A stretch of 64,000 nucleotides of DNA from Amaurobius ferox (GCA_951213105.1 OX578152.1:69977180-70041179); one strand, 5' to 3'. Counted from the first letter of the stretch, positions 1-10,663 are shown. Numbers and translations are program-made. The notes: generated from the sequence alone by a model not told the origin.

Positions 1-1094
1 TGCGAATCAGCAAGCGCTAGCGCGTAGGAGGCAAAGCCACCGACTCGCGAAGTGAGTTACGGGAGTTTCCGAAGCAATACGAGCAGGAAGCGGAGCCTCC
101 TATTAAAGTATCTGAAGAACGGTTGAATGGACACCAATAAATTAATTAAGAAAATTTATGATATCTTTTTCTTGGTGATGATATCTTCGCCTTTTATGAT
201 ATTGATAATTTATGATATCTTCGCCTTTTCATTGGTTTGACCATGGATTAAAATTTATTTCCCCAAGAGTGAAGATTAACATGCTGTCTGGAAGGAGGTA
301 TTTTTCGTTTTTTTCTACAAAAAGTCGCTTCAACATATGTTATTCAAGTTTGTATGCTTTTATTAAAAATTTTCAATAACTGAATTATTTTTTTAAATTT
401 TAAATTTCAATTATGCTAAGTTATATTTTATTTCTTTATTATTTTTATTTTTATTCAATGGGTACGACGTATAAATTTTTGATATGTAGATTTATTTTTC
501 TGTTAACAGCGGATATGAAATAATTACGAATCATTGATGTTTTCCATTTGTGTACATGTAGGATGTTCTGCAAACAAATTGACCGATTCGAATGAAAATT
601 CGTAGAATTATTTTAATCCTTAAGGGTCCGACAGATTTTCGAAAAGTTCCTATTTTTAATCTCACATTTTACTTGTCGACAGGTAACACAGAATCTCTCG
701 ATATATCTAACCGATGTTCAATACATGATCCGATGTTCAATACATGAACCGATGTTCAATACATCAATCATCACAACCAAAAGATCTAGTAAATAAATAT
801 CAGCAAGATCTAGTAAATAAAATATAATCTCTAAGTTGTACTACGTATTTACTCCATAATATCGAATTTTGTTAATTTGTTGTATCCATAAGATTATTTT
901 TATTATTGAATCAGGATGGTGAATAGTTAAACGTTCATTGGGGATTAAAGTTTTACTAGACGTTAACACTATGACGGAGTATATAAAGTTATGCAAAATA
1001 TATTCTCCTATCCGCTCGCAGCAATTGTGCTCATAAAATTATAAAACGCACACAAACCACACTCATCTCTCAGTTAGTATTATTAATTTCTTTA
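1..1094. other. AT-rich gene-free DNA with a repeat fragment at the left edge
   Basis: No credible coding region. The first ~110 bp are clearly more GC-rich than what follows. The adjoining text (TATCTGAAGAACGGTTGA, about 109-126) recurs near 50316, so this is probably the end of a dispersed repeat cut by the window edge. A short word, CGATGTTCAATACAT, is repeated three times around 712-766. The rest is unremarkable AT-rich sequence. Confidence 0.5.
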
Positions 1095-1800
1095 TGACCT
1101 TTGAACAAAATTAAATTATTATACGATCACCTTAACAAAACTTCATCACTATACGATCTAATTAACAAAATGTAATTACTTTTTGATCCCCCTTAACAAA
1201 ACGTAATTGTTATATTATCTCTCTTAACAAATAGCAATTATTACATGATTCCCCTTAACAGAATGTAATTGTTATACGACCCTCTAACAAAACGTAATTA
1301 TTATACGACCCTCTAACAAAACGTAATTATTATAGACTCTGTTAATTAAACGTAATTACAATACGATTGCCGATCCGGTGGTCGAGCGGTCAGGAGCATG
1401 CGTTTCCGTCTGATCGCTGGATTGCCGGGTTGCGGGTTCGAATCTCGCCAGCGGGCATGGATGTTGTCATGTCGATCCCAAGTCAGATTTCCGCCCTTCG
1501 GGGAGCCTCTATAAAAAGTGAAGATGAAAATCTCCTCCCCTTCGTCATGGGATACCCTGGGGGGTCTTGTGGACGTGGTGCACAGGCGCTCCTTCACCAC
1601 GGGAAATTAGTAACGAACGAACTATATGATCCCCTACATTAAACGTAATTATTATGCAATCTCTCTTTGCAACACGTAAATTCTATACGACTCTTAAACA
1701 GAACTTTATTACCATATACGAACTCCCTTATTAAAATGTGATTACCATACGACCCCTTTTTAACAAAATGAAATTACTATACGACCCCGAAGAATTGCTT
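1095..1800. repeat. ~31-bp minisatellite, split by a SINE
   Basis: Imperfect direct repeats built on AACAAAACGTAATTATTATA followed by CGACC-like text run from 1095 to about 1365 and resume from about 1625 to 1800. The intervening ~250 bp is a tRNA-derived SINE, so the array is older than the insertion. Unit length varies between roughly 29 and 33 bp and the divergence between units is high, which points to an old array. Confidence 0.75.
1368..1618 (+). mobile_element. tRNA-derived SINE
   Basis: The GC-rich head carries an RNA polymerase III internal promoter. An A-box-like TGGTCGAGCGG lies at 1379-1389 and a good B box GGTTCGAATCT at 1435-1445, about 56 bp apart. The body then continues with tRNA-unrelated sequence up to CACGGGAAATTAG. 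Base composition contrasts sharply with the AT-rich minisatellite on both sides. A clear target duplication is not visible. Open frames across this region are by-products of its GC content and are not taken as genes. Confidence 0.72.
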
Positions 1801-2329
1801 TACGATCCCAATTAATATTTTTACTTAATAAAATATTACAAAAAAATAAAAAGAGCATTGTTTAGCCGAAACTTTTTGAATCCGTGATTTTGATAGGAAA
1901 GTACGTTTTAAGATCCTCTGAATACGTGTTGAGCATTTTCTGAAAGATGTCTGTTTGTATGTATGTGTGGTGTATGTGAGGTTTGGATACAAGACTTAAA
2001 AAATGTACGTATCCCTATGATATTTTATGTGTAGATACATTATGCAAAAAGTAGTATTAAGATTTTTTTTTTTATTTTGTGTGATTAGAACACTAGTTAC
2101 TCGAAATTAAAGTTTTCCATAGCATCATTTCCTGCAGAGCAGTAATGATAACTTTCAAAAGTAGCATACTCAATTCTTGAAAATAACTGTGTATATTATG
2201 TTATGAAATCAAATGATATTAAAATGTTATGTATTAACTCAAGTCAGCCGATTTCCAAAAAGCACATAAGTGTGACTGACCTGTTTGCCTTGGGGAAAAA
2301 ATCAGTTGTTGGATCGAACATTGTGTGAA

Positions 2330-3010
2330 CTTAGTTGATGAAGTTAACTCATATAGCTACCGAAACTGGTTGTTTTCCTTCAGTATTTGTTTGTTTTATT
2401 TCTCGTAACTATGAAGCCTTTTATTCACAGGTATTTTTTAAAATAGTTTTATCGAATTTTATTTAAATTTACCTGATGAAGTGAACTCATACATATTTCG
2501 AAACCAATTACTTTCTACGTTTATTGTTCTATTCTTAATTTCGCAGCTTTTAATTAATTGGTATTTTAAAAGTAGTTTGATCAAAAGTTATTTAAATTTC
2601 ATTGATGAAGTAGTTCCTGTAGTTTTGTGAAACCGGTTGTTTGCCGTTTCTTTATTTTCATTATTTTCTAAATTCTTTTTAACATTGTTCTGGTATTTTT
2701 CACAGAAATGAAGAAATATGTATATATTTTTAATTTTTTTGATGAAGTTATTTCAATTAGCTTTCGAAATAGTTTTTTTTTAATTTTTGTTAAATACTGC
2801 GTAATTTCATAACCTTATTCAAGTGTTTTTTAGAATAATTTTGTGCTTCTGTATTTTTCACAGAAATGAAGAAATATGTATATATTTTTAATTTTTTTGA
2901 TGAAGTTATTTCAATTAGCTCTCGAAATAGTTTTTTTTTAATTTTTGTTAAATACTGCGTAATTTCATAACCTTATTCAAGTGTTTTTTAGAATAATTTT
3001 GTGCTTCTGT
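2330..3010 (+). repeat. Tandem series of TGATGAAG...CGAAAC motifs
   Basis: Five copies of a motif pair occur at 2336-2366, 2473-2503, 2603-2633, 2740-2770 and 2898-2928. Each has TGATGAAG followed 15-20 bp later by CGAAAC or a close variant (GAAAC, CGAAAT). Spacing is 130-160 bp. The last two copies lie in an almost exact 158-bp tandem duplication (about 2691-3008). The two boxes resemble the conserved boxes of a hammerhead ribozyme and the 3' ends of PLEs, but stem II pairing is weak, so function is not claimed. Confidence 0.6.
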
Positions 3011-3126
3011 TTCAAATTAATAAATTAGTTAATGATTTAGCTCATGCTCAGAAACCAGGTGTTTTTTATTCTGTGCTAGAAATTCACCAAATAACTGTAG
3101 AATATTTAAATTAATTAAATTTCTTT

Positions 3127-3282
3127 TTAAATTATTTTATTTAAAGGCGAGCTGTTTTCGTGGCTTATAAGATTCCTTTCGCGGGCGGTAGCTAGACGGC
3201 TTCGAAGTTCAAAATCATAACTATTGCAGCCATAGCTGCCTGTGTTATTCGCATTGTCAGCAAAGGCTTTTGTGCCAGCCAT
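3127..3282 (-). CDS. 51-codon repeat ORF, copy 1 (function unknown)
   Basis: An ATG-started 51-codon frame lies in the first of the tandem 615-bp units. It begins MAGTKAFADNANNTG and ends SHENSSPLNKII. I recognise no family, domain, signal peptide or membrane segment. The same frame is open over its full length in the two neighbouring units. Differences between copies are mostly amino-acid changing (about 8 replacements and few silent changes between copies 1 and 2), which argues against purifying selection. It may be a chance ORF in a repeat; listed because three intact copies are unusual. Confidence 0.2.
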   Translation of the reverse strand: MAGTKAFADNANNTGSYGCNSYDFELRSRLATARERNLISHENSSPLNKII

Positions 3283-3739
3283 GGAGAAATAAATCTTGGC
3301 GAGATTTTAAGAAACCATACCTAGTTTATTTTAATACCAAGGCCCCCAGCATATTTCCCCATAACCAGCTAAAGCAGTCTGGAAACGATGATAGTATGGT
3401 CACCAAATATTAGATGACTAGTGTAACCGGTGGTTTTGTTGTACTGTCTATTTCAACTGCCGACGGCATGATTCGACGCCGCTTTCTAGATTTTAAAGTA
3501 GTTGCTGCAGCTATTACTATATACCTTCAGTTTCAGGTGGAAGCAATTTTATATAAAATATACTTTTTTAATATTACCGGTATATATGAATGTTAAGCAA
3601 ATATATTTTTTGATTTTATTTTATCGAAATTTTATATGCTTTGGAGAGATAGTTATCCAAAAAAAGAAACCAGTTGTTTTTTAGTCCGTGCTAGAAATTC
3701 AACCAATGACTGTATAATACTTAAATTAATTAAATTTCT

Positions 3740-3895
3740 TTAAATTATTTTATTTAAAGGCGTGCTGTTTTCGTGACTTATAAGATTCCTTTCGCGGGCG
3801 GTAACTAGACGGCTTCGAAGTTTAAAATCATAAATATCGCAGCCATAGATGCCTGTGTTGTTCGCATTGTCAGCAATGGCTTTTGTGACAGCCAT
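3740..3895 (-). CDS. 51-codon repeat ORF, copy 2 (function unknown)
   Basis: Second copy, exactly 156 bp long including the stop, with the same start and stop positions relative to the unit. It begins MAVTKAIADNANNTG and has the shared middle YGCDIYDFKLRSRL. No recognised family. The high share of replacement differences against copies 1 and 3 makes a functional protein doubtful. Confidence 0.2.
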   Translation of the reverse strand: MAVTKAIADNANNTGIYGCDIYDFKLRSRLVTARERNLISHENSTPLNKII

Positions 3896-4368
3896 GGGGA
3901 AATAAATCTTGGCGAGATTTTAAGAAACCCTACCTAATTCATTTTAATACCAAGGCCCCCCCAGCATATTTCCCCATAACCAGCTAAAGGCGTCTGGAGA
4001 CGATAATAGTATGGTCACCAAACATTAGATGACGAGTGTAACCGGTGGTTAGTTGTATTGTCTATTTCAACTGCCGACGGCATGATTCGACGCCGCTTTC
4101 TAGATTTTAAAGTAGTTGATGCTGCAATTATTATATACCTTTAACTTTAAGTGGAAGCAATTTTATATAAAATATACTTTTTAATATTACCGGTATATAT
4201 GAATGTTAAGCAAATATATTTTTTGATTTTATTTTATCGAAATTTTATATGCTTTGGCGAGAAGTTAGCCAAAAAAAGAAACCAGTTGTTTTTTAGTCTG
4301 TGCTAGAAATTCAACCAATGCCAACTGAATTCAACCAACTGTATAATACTTAAATTAATTAAATTTCT

Positions 4369-4524
4369 TTAAATTATTTTATTTAAAAGCGTGCTGTTTT
4401 CGTGGCTTATAACATTCCTTTCGCGGGCGGTAGCTAGAAGGCTTCGAAGTTCAAAATCATAAATATCGCAGCCATAGATGCCTGTGTCGTTCGCATTGTC
4501 AGCAATGGCTTTTGTGTCAGCCAT
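4369..4524 (-). CDS. 51-codon repeat ORF, copy 3 (function unknown)
   Basis: Third copy, again 156 bp. It begins MADTKAIADNANDTG and shares YGCDIYDFELRS with the others. No frameshift or stop separates the three copies despite about 10% divergence, but most differences change the residue. Not recognised as any known family. Confidence 0.2.
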   Translation of the reverse strand: MADTKAIADNANDTGIYGCDIYDFELRSLLATARERNVISHENSTLLNKII

Positions 4525-4708
4525 GGGGAAATAAATCTTGGCCAGATTTTTAGAAACTTTACCTAGTTCATTTTAATACCAAGGCCCCCAGCATATTTCT
4601 CCATAACCAGCTAAAGCTGTCCGGAGACGATGAGAGTATGGTCACCAAGTATTAGATGACTATTGTAGCAGCCGATTAGTTGTACCACCTATTTTAACAT
4701 ACGACGGC

Positions 4709-4710
<2 letters not shown>

Positions 4711-4794
<84 letters not shown>
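4711..4794. repeat. (CA)n(TA)n compound microsatellite
   Basis: About 20 CA dinucleotides run directly into about 20 TA dinucleotides. The tract terminates the third 615-bp tandem unit. Confidence 0.97.
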
Positions 4795-4795
<1 letters not shown>

Positions 4796-5972
4796 CAAAA
4801 ATTCAGTGACATTAAGGAGGTTAATGATATCCATCAAAGAGGATTTGAAATGTAATATCTAACGAAAGGAAAACTGACACCAGAGAATTGAAATTGAACT
4901 TATTTTCATATTAAATGGTGATATAAACAACAAAACATGGGGATTAAATCCCCATGTATAATAATGATACATACAATCTAAGCACGTGAGTCAAAGGGAT
5001 GGTAAATGTCGGAAGCCTAAAATATCAAAAATATGATTAAGAAACGATGTAAATTTGAATTCATGGAATTGGATAGAACCTTTGTGGAAGCTACTTATCA
5101 GGGATCTTTACATCCACAGATGTTCCAAATGTGTTTCATATTATGATACATCCACGTGATTGAAACGTTATAAAAAGATCCGACACATTATAAAATAGAA
5201 ATAATAAGAGAAAAATGGAAAGGAGAGGATGATGGTACAAACACTAAATACAGGAATAATTAAAAATTTAATTGATATGGATGAGGTTAGAAAACAAATT
5301 TATACTATGATCACCTTCATTCTTGCGGCCGAATATAGCAATGAACTTACACAAGAAAGTACTTGATAGAATTGGTAAACTTTCTACGGCCCTTGCTCAT
5401 TATGTTGTTAACGATAATTATCGGCCTATTTTTGAAAAAACTTTCCTTTTAATGCGTTTAGTTGTAATAACACCCGTAATATTCTCTTTTTTGGATCCTT
5501 TTTTATTTATATCTACCGCGCGTCGATTTGTAATTTTGACTCCGTTCAGATTTTAAGTAATGCTTGGCGACTTATTCTCGACTCCATGCAATTCAAGTCT
5601 CTTCATAGTTATCTTTGACGTCATCCTCTTGGGGATTGGGCCTGGCAGTCCTTTTTGAATTTACATTCCTGTAATAAAAATAGTATTTTTAATTGTACTT
5701 TTCTTGAGATATACTCGTTTTTGAATCTGTGAAAAAATATTTTAATTTTTTTGTGTAATTTTCCTTTGATAATCGAATGTTCAGTTACTAATTGTATTTA
5801 TGCTAATTTGTCTTCTTTTCTGGTCTATATATGAACGATCATTTTAATTCCCATGTAGCCACTGGTGAAGAGCGTATTTACGCTCGAAAGCGCTATGGTA
5901 CGCTATGGAATTTTGCACGTCTCATAAGAAGTGTAATAAAGACCTTCAATCAAAGTTGTGTGCTTGATCTTT
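4795..5972. other. Gene-free AT-rich stretch
   Basis: No supported gene. The longest open frame (5323-5556 on the plus strand, 77 codons) has no recognisable domain and a composition typical of translated AT-rich DNA. Nothing else with structure is evident apart from short A/T runs. Confidence 0.5.
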
Positions 5973-6099
5973 TTACTTTCCTTACATACATAATGTGTAA
6001 GGAAAGTATTGTGCCGGGGTTGAAAATTCGAATTCGAGTTTTTGACGAGAGAGCACGTTTCAAACATCCCAGATCACGAATCAAACATTTTTGAGGTGA

Positions 6100-6139
<40 letters not shown>

Positions 6140-6923
6140 TTTGTGTGTGTCAGTGAGACTGTGGAGACGATATCTCACGAACGAATGGAGCGATTCGAAT
6201 GAAATTTGGTACAAAAATCACAATCCGTGAATATTGGAAGTCTATTATTGTTGAACGTAATCGGATGTTCAGAACCCCTTTAAATTTTCGCGTTAAATTT
6301 TGAAAAAATCATCAAAAAATCAAAAACTTTAATAAAGTTACGCAAATAGACATTTTTTATGTAATTTTCTCTTAGAAAACGATTGACATAAGCTTTAGAA
6401 CGCTAGCATAAATCGCTCTCGAGATATTGGACATTTTTCAAATAAATTTATCAAAAAAATCCCATAAATTAAAACAAATAATTTTTGTTGAGAAATATGT
6501 TTACTTTTCATATGTAATATCATGTGATAAATTTGGTGACATCATTCTCATGGATCTAACTCGTTCCATTCACAAGAAAAGATACTTTGAGTAATACTTT
6601 CGTATTTGAACGCCAATAGTCATTTATCTGGTATAAGAATAACTTATTTCTCCGTCCATCACGCTTGGCGAGATTTTGGCGACGAATTTGGTGGAATGTC
6701 GCCAACTTGGCGACTTTTTGAAATGCTGCTAGATTAACGAAAATCTCCCCAAATGGATAAAAATGAAGCTAAATAAATGAAAATGACAACTAATTGTCGA
6801 AAATTCAATATCTTGGAAAGAGTATAAGTATCTACTATAGGAAAAACCTATTTTTTTACTGTATAAGCAGTAAATTCATTGCATTATATAAGGAAATTCC
6901 TGTGTTGCCCACATCAGATTTTT
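5973..6923 (-). repeat. Dispersed family A, near full-length copy
   Basis: A ~950-bp noncoding element. The low-coordinate end is a hairpin of the type TTACTTTCC...GGAAAG (from 5973). Next come CGAATTCGAGTTTT-type text, a (GT)n tract at 6103-6132 and a long AT-rich body with recurring GGCGACTTTTT-like words. The element ends with TGTTGCCCACATCAG near 6901-6917. Other copies lie at 20791-21567, 28722-29655 and 55179-56110, with a partial one at 11530-12148. It is drawn on the minus strand so that the TCTGATGTGG terminus is 5' and the stem-loop 3'. That orientation is an inference from Helentron-like architecture. Confidence 0.75.
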
Positions 6924-7714
6924 GCTATTGAAATCAGACGTGATACCAATTTATTTATTCGATATTTAGATGTTTAATTAAGACAATGATTTAATGTATT
7001 TTGGATCCGAAAGTTGGTGCCATAAAGCATAAGATTTGTAAGTACTGAATTTTGAACAACATTGAGATCACTAGTAATTATGTGTGTTATGATTGCAGTC
7101 TATAAATTTAGAATAATTTGGTTGGTTGCAAACACAAGGAAAATTGGGATTGGTATTTTGATTTAATAGATATTTGGATGTATCATTGTAATTGAATATC
7201 TGTCTACCCAAAGGGGTATTATATTTAAATGTTTTGAAAATATGCGTATTAGGAAGAGGAAAACAGTGTTTATACTGCTGAAATAAATAATTGAAATTTA
7301 TATTGTTATAAAATGAATTTTTGCATTTAATTACACGATAAGTATTATACTTTTAATTTTGATGATAATTAGAGGTAGAAATGGATTGAATGGACAGATG
7401 TAGGTTTATGAAATAAGCTCTAGTTATAATAAGATCGTATAATAGGTGTGAAAAATGCTTATCATGATTATAAGACTTTAAGAAAGTATTATAGACATGA
7501 TTTAAAAGTTATTTTCTGATATTAAACATCCAGGTTTTATACTGTTTATGTTATAAGAAGTTATTTTCTAGCTCAGTAATTTTTGCTTCTATGTTTAGAT
7601 TTTGACATTTTTTATTGTTATAATTCCTTCTATTGGATCTTTTTATTTAACTATAAATTAATGTTTTAAATTGAGCGACGAAAACATTTCAAACTACCAT
7701 ATTTAGAAAATAAT
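6924..7714. other. AT-rich sequence downstream of a PLE reading frame
   Basis: No ORF is supported. The stretch is 3' of the minus-strand PLE frame that ends at 7715, so part may be its 3' untranslated tail. I see no hammerhead-type boxes here. Confidence 0.4.
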
Positions 7715-8310
7715 TTAAAATATAAATATATTTCCAATTTCATTTTTAAATAATTGTGAATAGTTAGAGTTGTAATTTAGGATGTTAAAAACAGAGAGAT
7801 CACAATTTAAATTTTTATGAATAGTTTTTACTACATCTCTGTAATTATAAATTTGATTTAATCCATATGGAAAAATAGTTTTATGCTGTTTATTTACTGA
7901 ATTTTCAAAATATAATCTATGAACAGGATTCTTTACAGTGTCCAGAATCGAAATAGAAGCTTTATCAATTCCATGAAGATTAAAATGGGCATATTCAAAA
8001 TTATTGCCAGTGTTATGATAAACAGGAAGAGGAAGTTGTGAATTGCGAGATGCTCGAGAGCTAAATTTCTTTATATGGTTTCGATGAACATTAAACGAAG
8101 GTGAAGCGGAGTGCTGGTTTGTCCAATAGAGGGGATATTATAAGCGATACATGTTAATTTAGAAATACAATTATATACTTTACAAAAAGTTAAATGTTTA
8201 ATGTTATTATTATTAATCTGAGAGGGTAAAGCTGATGGACAGGTCTTACAACGTTTATCCTGGCAAGTACGAAAATTCAAGAGTTTTGGTGAATAGTTCA
8301 AGCTTGACAT
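7715..8310 (-). pseudogene. Penelope-like element C-terminus with GIY-YIG endonuclease (frameshifted)
   Basis: Two minus-strand frames join into a PLE 3' end. The upstream frame reads LLNFRTCQDKRCKTCPS, the Cys-rich linker typical of PLE reverse transcriptases. It is followed by a degenerate GIY-YIG module with SIGQTSTPLHLR. One frameshift near 8085-8100 moves into a second frame that stays open for about 125 codons. That frame has the conserved R/H segment NVHRNHIKKF and the terminal block RLYFENSVNKQHKT plus IFPYGLN, which matches the catalytic-Glu and P-x-GLN region of Poseidon/Neptune-type PLEs. It stops at 7715-7717. The reverse transcriptase core is missing, so this is a 5'-truncated dead copy. 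Family call is strong; subtype is tentative. Confidence 0.8.
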
Positions 8311-8820
8311 CTAAGAGTATATACAAATCAAGAAAGCAAAATAATGGGTTGCTGGTTGTCGATCCCCTATATCCTATTGTATATAGGTTACCGAGCACTA
8401 GTGTATTGATTAACAGTTACACTATTTTGTCAGGCGCTAACAAATAATAATAAAACATATCATAGTAATTGAGATTTACATAGTGGTAATAAACAGTACA
8501 AGGAACATAAAATATATTAAACAGTTTTCAAATCCAATACTAGATTATAAATAATTTCTTGAATATAAAAATAAATATAAATATTAATATAAATATTAAT
8601 ATAAATATATACTGGATTATCATATAATATATACACAAATTACCTAATGGCAAATAGCACAAATAGATAAATTGAGATCTGCACTGAAGAGTACATTTCT
8701 TTACCAAAACTAACATGAATTTTAAATTTAAACACAAAAAGTTTTGCCAAATGGGGATCACATATTGAGAAGAGTAGAAATGAAATAATACTGTAAAAGA
8801 TTTATATTAAATATACATAT
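8311..8820. other. AT-rich stretch without genes
   Basis: Sequence upstream of the truncated PLE frame. It is simple AT-rich DNA including an ATAAATATTAAT repeat near 8569-8608. No reverse transcriptase motif was recognised in any frame. Confidence 0.4.
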
Positions 8821-9086
8821 GATTCCTGTTCATCCTATTTACCTTTTATTAATGGTTGTCCTGACTCCTACTCTAACTCCCTGGACGGGTTTCAGTGGAA
8901 GCCACTTCAATTATTTGTTCCACCTCTGATTCTATGATTTATTTTCTCATCCTTTTCCCGGATGCACCGGAACTTTTTTCATTCAGTTACAACTGCTTGC
9001 CTTTACTGCACGTGCATACAAGATTCCTGCTTCATGGATCATAGTGATACTTGATTGCTTAAAAATATGTAATTTTTCTTCTTTTA

Positions 9087-9209
9087 ATGCTTGTAGTCTG
9101 AGTCATGGTATTTATAGTAACATACTATTGTTATATCTGAAACAAGCATGTGTTTGGGTTAATTAGCGTTAGATTCACAAACCTGATGATGAATCTAGTC
9201 TAATTAACC
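9087..9209 (+). ncRNA. Putative structured RNA: three nested/serial stems
   Basis: Perfect stems can be drawn by eye. ATGCTTGT (9087-9094) pairs with ACAAGCAT (9142-9149). GGTTAATTAG (9157-9166) pairs with CTAATTAACC (9200-9209). Nested inside the latter, TAGATTC (9170-9176) pairs with GAATCTA (9191-9197), leaving CTGATGA (9183-9189) in the loop. The copy at 60605-60729 has the same arrangement with different arm sequences, which is evidence of base-pair conservation. Function unknown; transcription is not shown by the sequence. Confidence 0.45.
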
Positions 9210-9321
9210 TCCAAATTGAGCTAAAGTTGTTTATTTTTTCTTTTTGGCATGGTAGCCGTGGCTTAACTGCTTTGGTGATTGTATTATTTTAATATTTCGT
9301 GGAATTGGTTATTATTGTATC

Positions 9322-9330
<9 letters not shown>

Positions 9331-9365
<35 letters not shown>

Positions 9366-9385
9366 GTATATATTTGTGTATATAT

Positions 9386-9420
<35 letters not shown>
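9331..9420. repeat. Interrupted (TA)n microsatellite
   Basis: TA repeats at about 9330-9360 and 9393-9420, separated by TTTGTGTATA units. The translated MYIYIY-type frames here are microsatellite artefacts. Confidence 0.95.
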
Positions 9421-9424
<4 letters not shown>

Positions 9425-9517
9425 GCGCTATATTTTTCATGTTCATGTCTATGTGGTATTTTATGTTTTATAATTGAATGTTATCCTATTTGGTTTTTTT
9501 CTGCTATTCTCGTTATT

Positions 9518-9583
9518 CCGTTGTTGGGCACAGATTGCATAATATTTTAACCACGTGTTTTTATGCAATCATAGAAACAACGG
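9518..9583 (+). ncRNA. Perfect two-stem hairpin
   Basis: CCGTTGTT (9518-9525) pairs with AACAACGG (9576-9583). Inside it GATTGCATAA (9533-9542) pairs perfectly with TTATGCAATC (9561-9570). A CTGAAGA box follows at 9614. The arrangement resembles the hairpins at 9157-9209, so it may be part of the same or a related structured element. RNA function is inferred only. Confidence 0.35.
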
Positions 9584-9839
9584 ATTTTAGTATGTCTGTC
9601 TAGAATGTGCCCCTGAAGACGTTTCTGGCAGATATACTATTCTTTAATATATTTTCCTTGTCCTGGCCTCTCCGTGCTCTACTTTTCCGGCCCTTCCTCG
9701 TTGCTTTTTGCTATTCACTACACGCTTTTATATTGCTTGCGGTTTGATACTGTGGTTACTGATTCACACTCCTGCACTTTTGTATTTGTTATTTTAATTT
9801 ATATATATATATATATATATATATACTAATACAATAAAG

Positions 9840-10140
9840 TGAGACAAAAATAGGATATATCCTAAAGAAGCCTGAAATTTAAAGAACGATTCACTACAAA
9901 GGAGGAGGCGCAAATGCTGTTCAAATTCCCTAGTAGAATACATGAATGTAAGCAGATAAGGACGTGAGTGACCATATGAATTACATAAAAATGGCAGGGG
10001 TGGATTACGACACCCCTTTCCCGCTTGAAGCAGCTTTTACAACCCGGGTAACGCTCACGGCACCAACATAATTCAATGGTCAGTCTCCCAAATGTGCGAA
10101 AACAAAAGCACCAGAACAGACTCAGAACCAAAGAAGTAAA
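9840..10140. repeat. Diverged relative of the 59.3-60.1 kb palindrome arm
   Basis: Starts just after a (TA)n tract (9801-9824) with AATAAAGTGAGACAAAAA. It carries GGCAGGGGTGGATTACGA and CACCCC, then CAGCTTTTACAACCCGGG. The same order of features is seen at 59350-59410: a G-run, a TTGTGA-like spacer, a C-run, CAGCTTTGCG and CCCGG. Related text also occurs at 53170-53310. Similarity is by eye and moderate. Confidence 0.4.
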
Positions 10141-10141
10141 C

Positions 10142-10663
10142 GATTCGTTTACTTCCTTGTGCTAATTAGTTTTTAGTACGATTCGGGATAAAAGAACCTT
10201 TTTTGCGAAATGGTCCGCAAAAATTGCCTGCATCCACTCTAAATCAAAAACTAATGGCCGAATTTTATAAAATTTGGTATGTAAGTCACTTGGGTGTGAC
10301 CTTGGTGCTGATTAGGTTTTGGTACGATTCGGAAAAAAACAACCTGCCTTTTTTTGCCAAATGGCTCTCAAAACTCGTCAAAATTTAAAATAAAAACTAC
10401 TTATGCTCAAATAAATCCATTAAATGCTTGATTTATAAATTTTTAATGAAGGAAAGAATAAGAACAACCCCATTACACTAGGACTAGCCGTTCTAGAGAT
10501 ATTTTAGTTTTTTCGCATTTTCTCGACGCCACCTTTGAAAATAAGTCCAGTTACGAAATAAGAACGAAAATTGAATTAAAAGTGAATTAAATTTAATCAA
10601 AATAAAGAGAACTTGGATATAAGTCTGCAGGGAAAGTCATGTGCTGTCCACATCAGACTTTTT
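10142..10663 (-). repeat. Dispersed family B, partial copy
   Basis: Contains the recurring block TTTTTTGCGAAATGG-TCCGCAAAAA (10200-10225), a second reiteration at 10346-10372, and the shared terminus GGAAAGTCATGTGCTGTCC plus ACATCAG at 10630-10656. The microsatellite/stem-loop end is missing. Full copy at 24808-25770; partial copies at 48196-48545 and 51303-51850. Confidence 0.65.

Larger units (their letters stand above)
3040..4700. repeat. Three tandem ~615-bp units
   Basis: The landmark GGCTTCGAAG recurs at 3198, 3811 and 4440, giving periods of 613 and 629 bp; the longer one contains a short duplication of ATTCAACCAA-type text near 4311-4338. The third unit ends at a (CA)n(TA)n microsatellite at about 4711. 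The core of each unit (around 3145-3480 and equivalents) is more GC-rich than its flanks and contains the same 51-codon minus-strand ORF. Confidence 0.85.
8830..9600 (+). mobile_element. Structured repeat with RNA-like hairpins (copy 1)
   Basis: This region and 60330-60880 are diverged copies of one element. Shared landmarks are CTGGACGGGT (8882 and 60491), TGTAGTCTG (9092 and 60611), ATAGTA...TACTAT, CTGAAACA, CTGA(T/G)GA, a GGCATGGTAG/GGCATTATGG block and a terminal (TA)n tract. The hairpins are listed separately. No ORF is supported. Position and the CTGANGA boxes suggest a PLE-type 3' region, but no protein-coding part is present to confirm this. Confidence 0.5.

Noticed and set aside
1369..1456. 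Functional tRNA gene
   Set aside because: Boxes A and B are present, but acceptor-stem pairing is not convincing and the sequence continues into a SINE body.
1095..1800. CRISPR-like array
   Set aside because: Direct repeats have no unique spacers of constant length and the context is eukaryotic; it is a minisatellite.
5323..5556. 77-codon plus-strand ORF, hydrophobic C-terminal part
   Set aside because: No recognisable family, no start context or neighbours to support it, and composition equals that of translated AT-rich DNA.
9138..9189. Hammerhead ribozyme in permuted (type II) order: GAAAC at 9139 and CTGATGA at 9183
   Set aside because: Stem II would need bases before GAAAC to pair with those after CTGATGA, and they do not; the cleavage triplet position is also wrong.
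9279..9550. Tyr/Ile-rich small membrane-like proteins
   Set aside because: Frames run through TA microsatellites; apparent membrane segments are a composition artefact.
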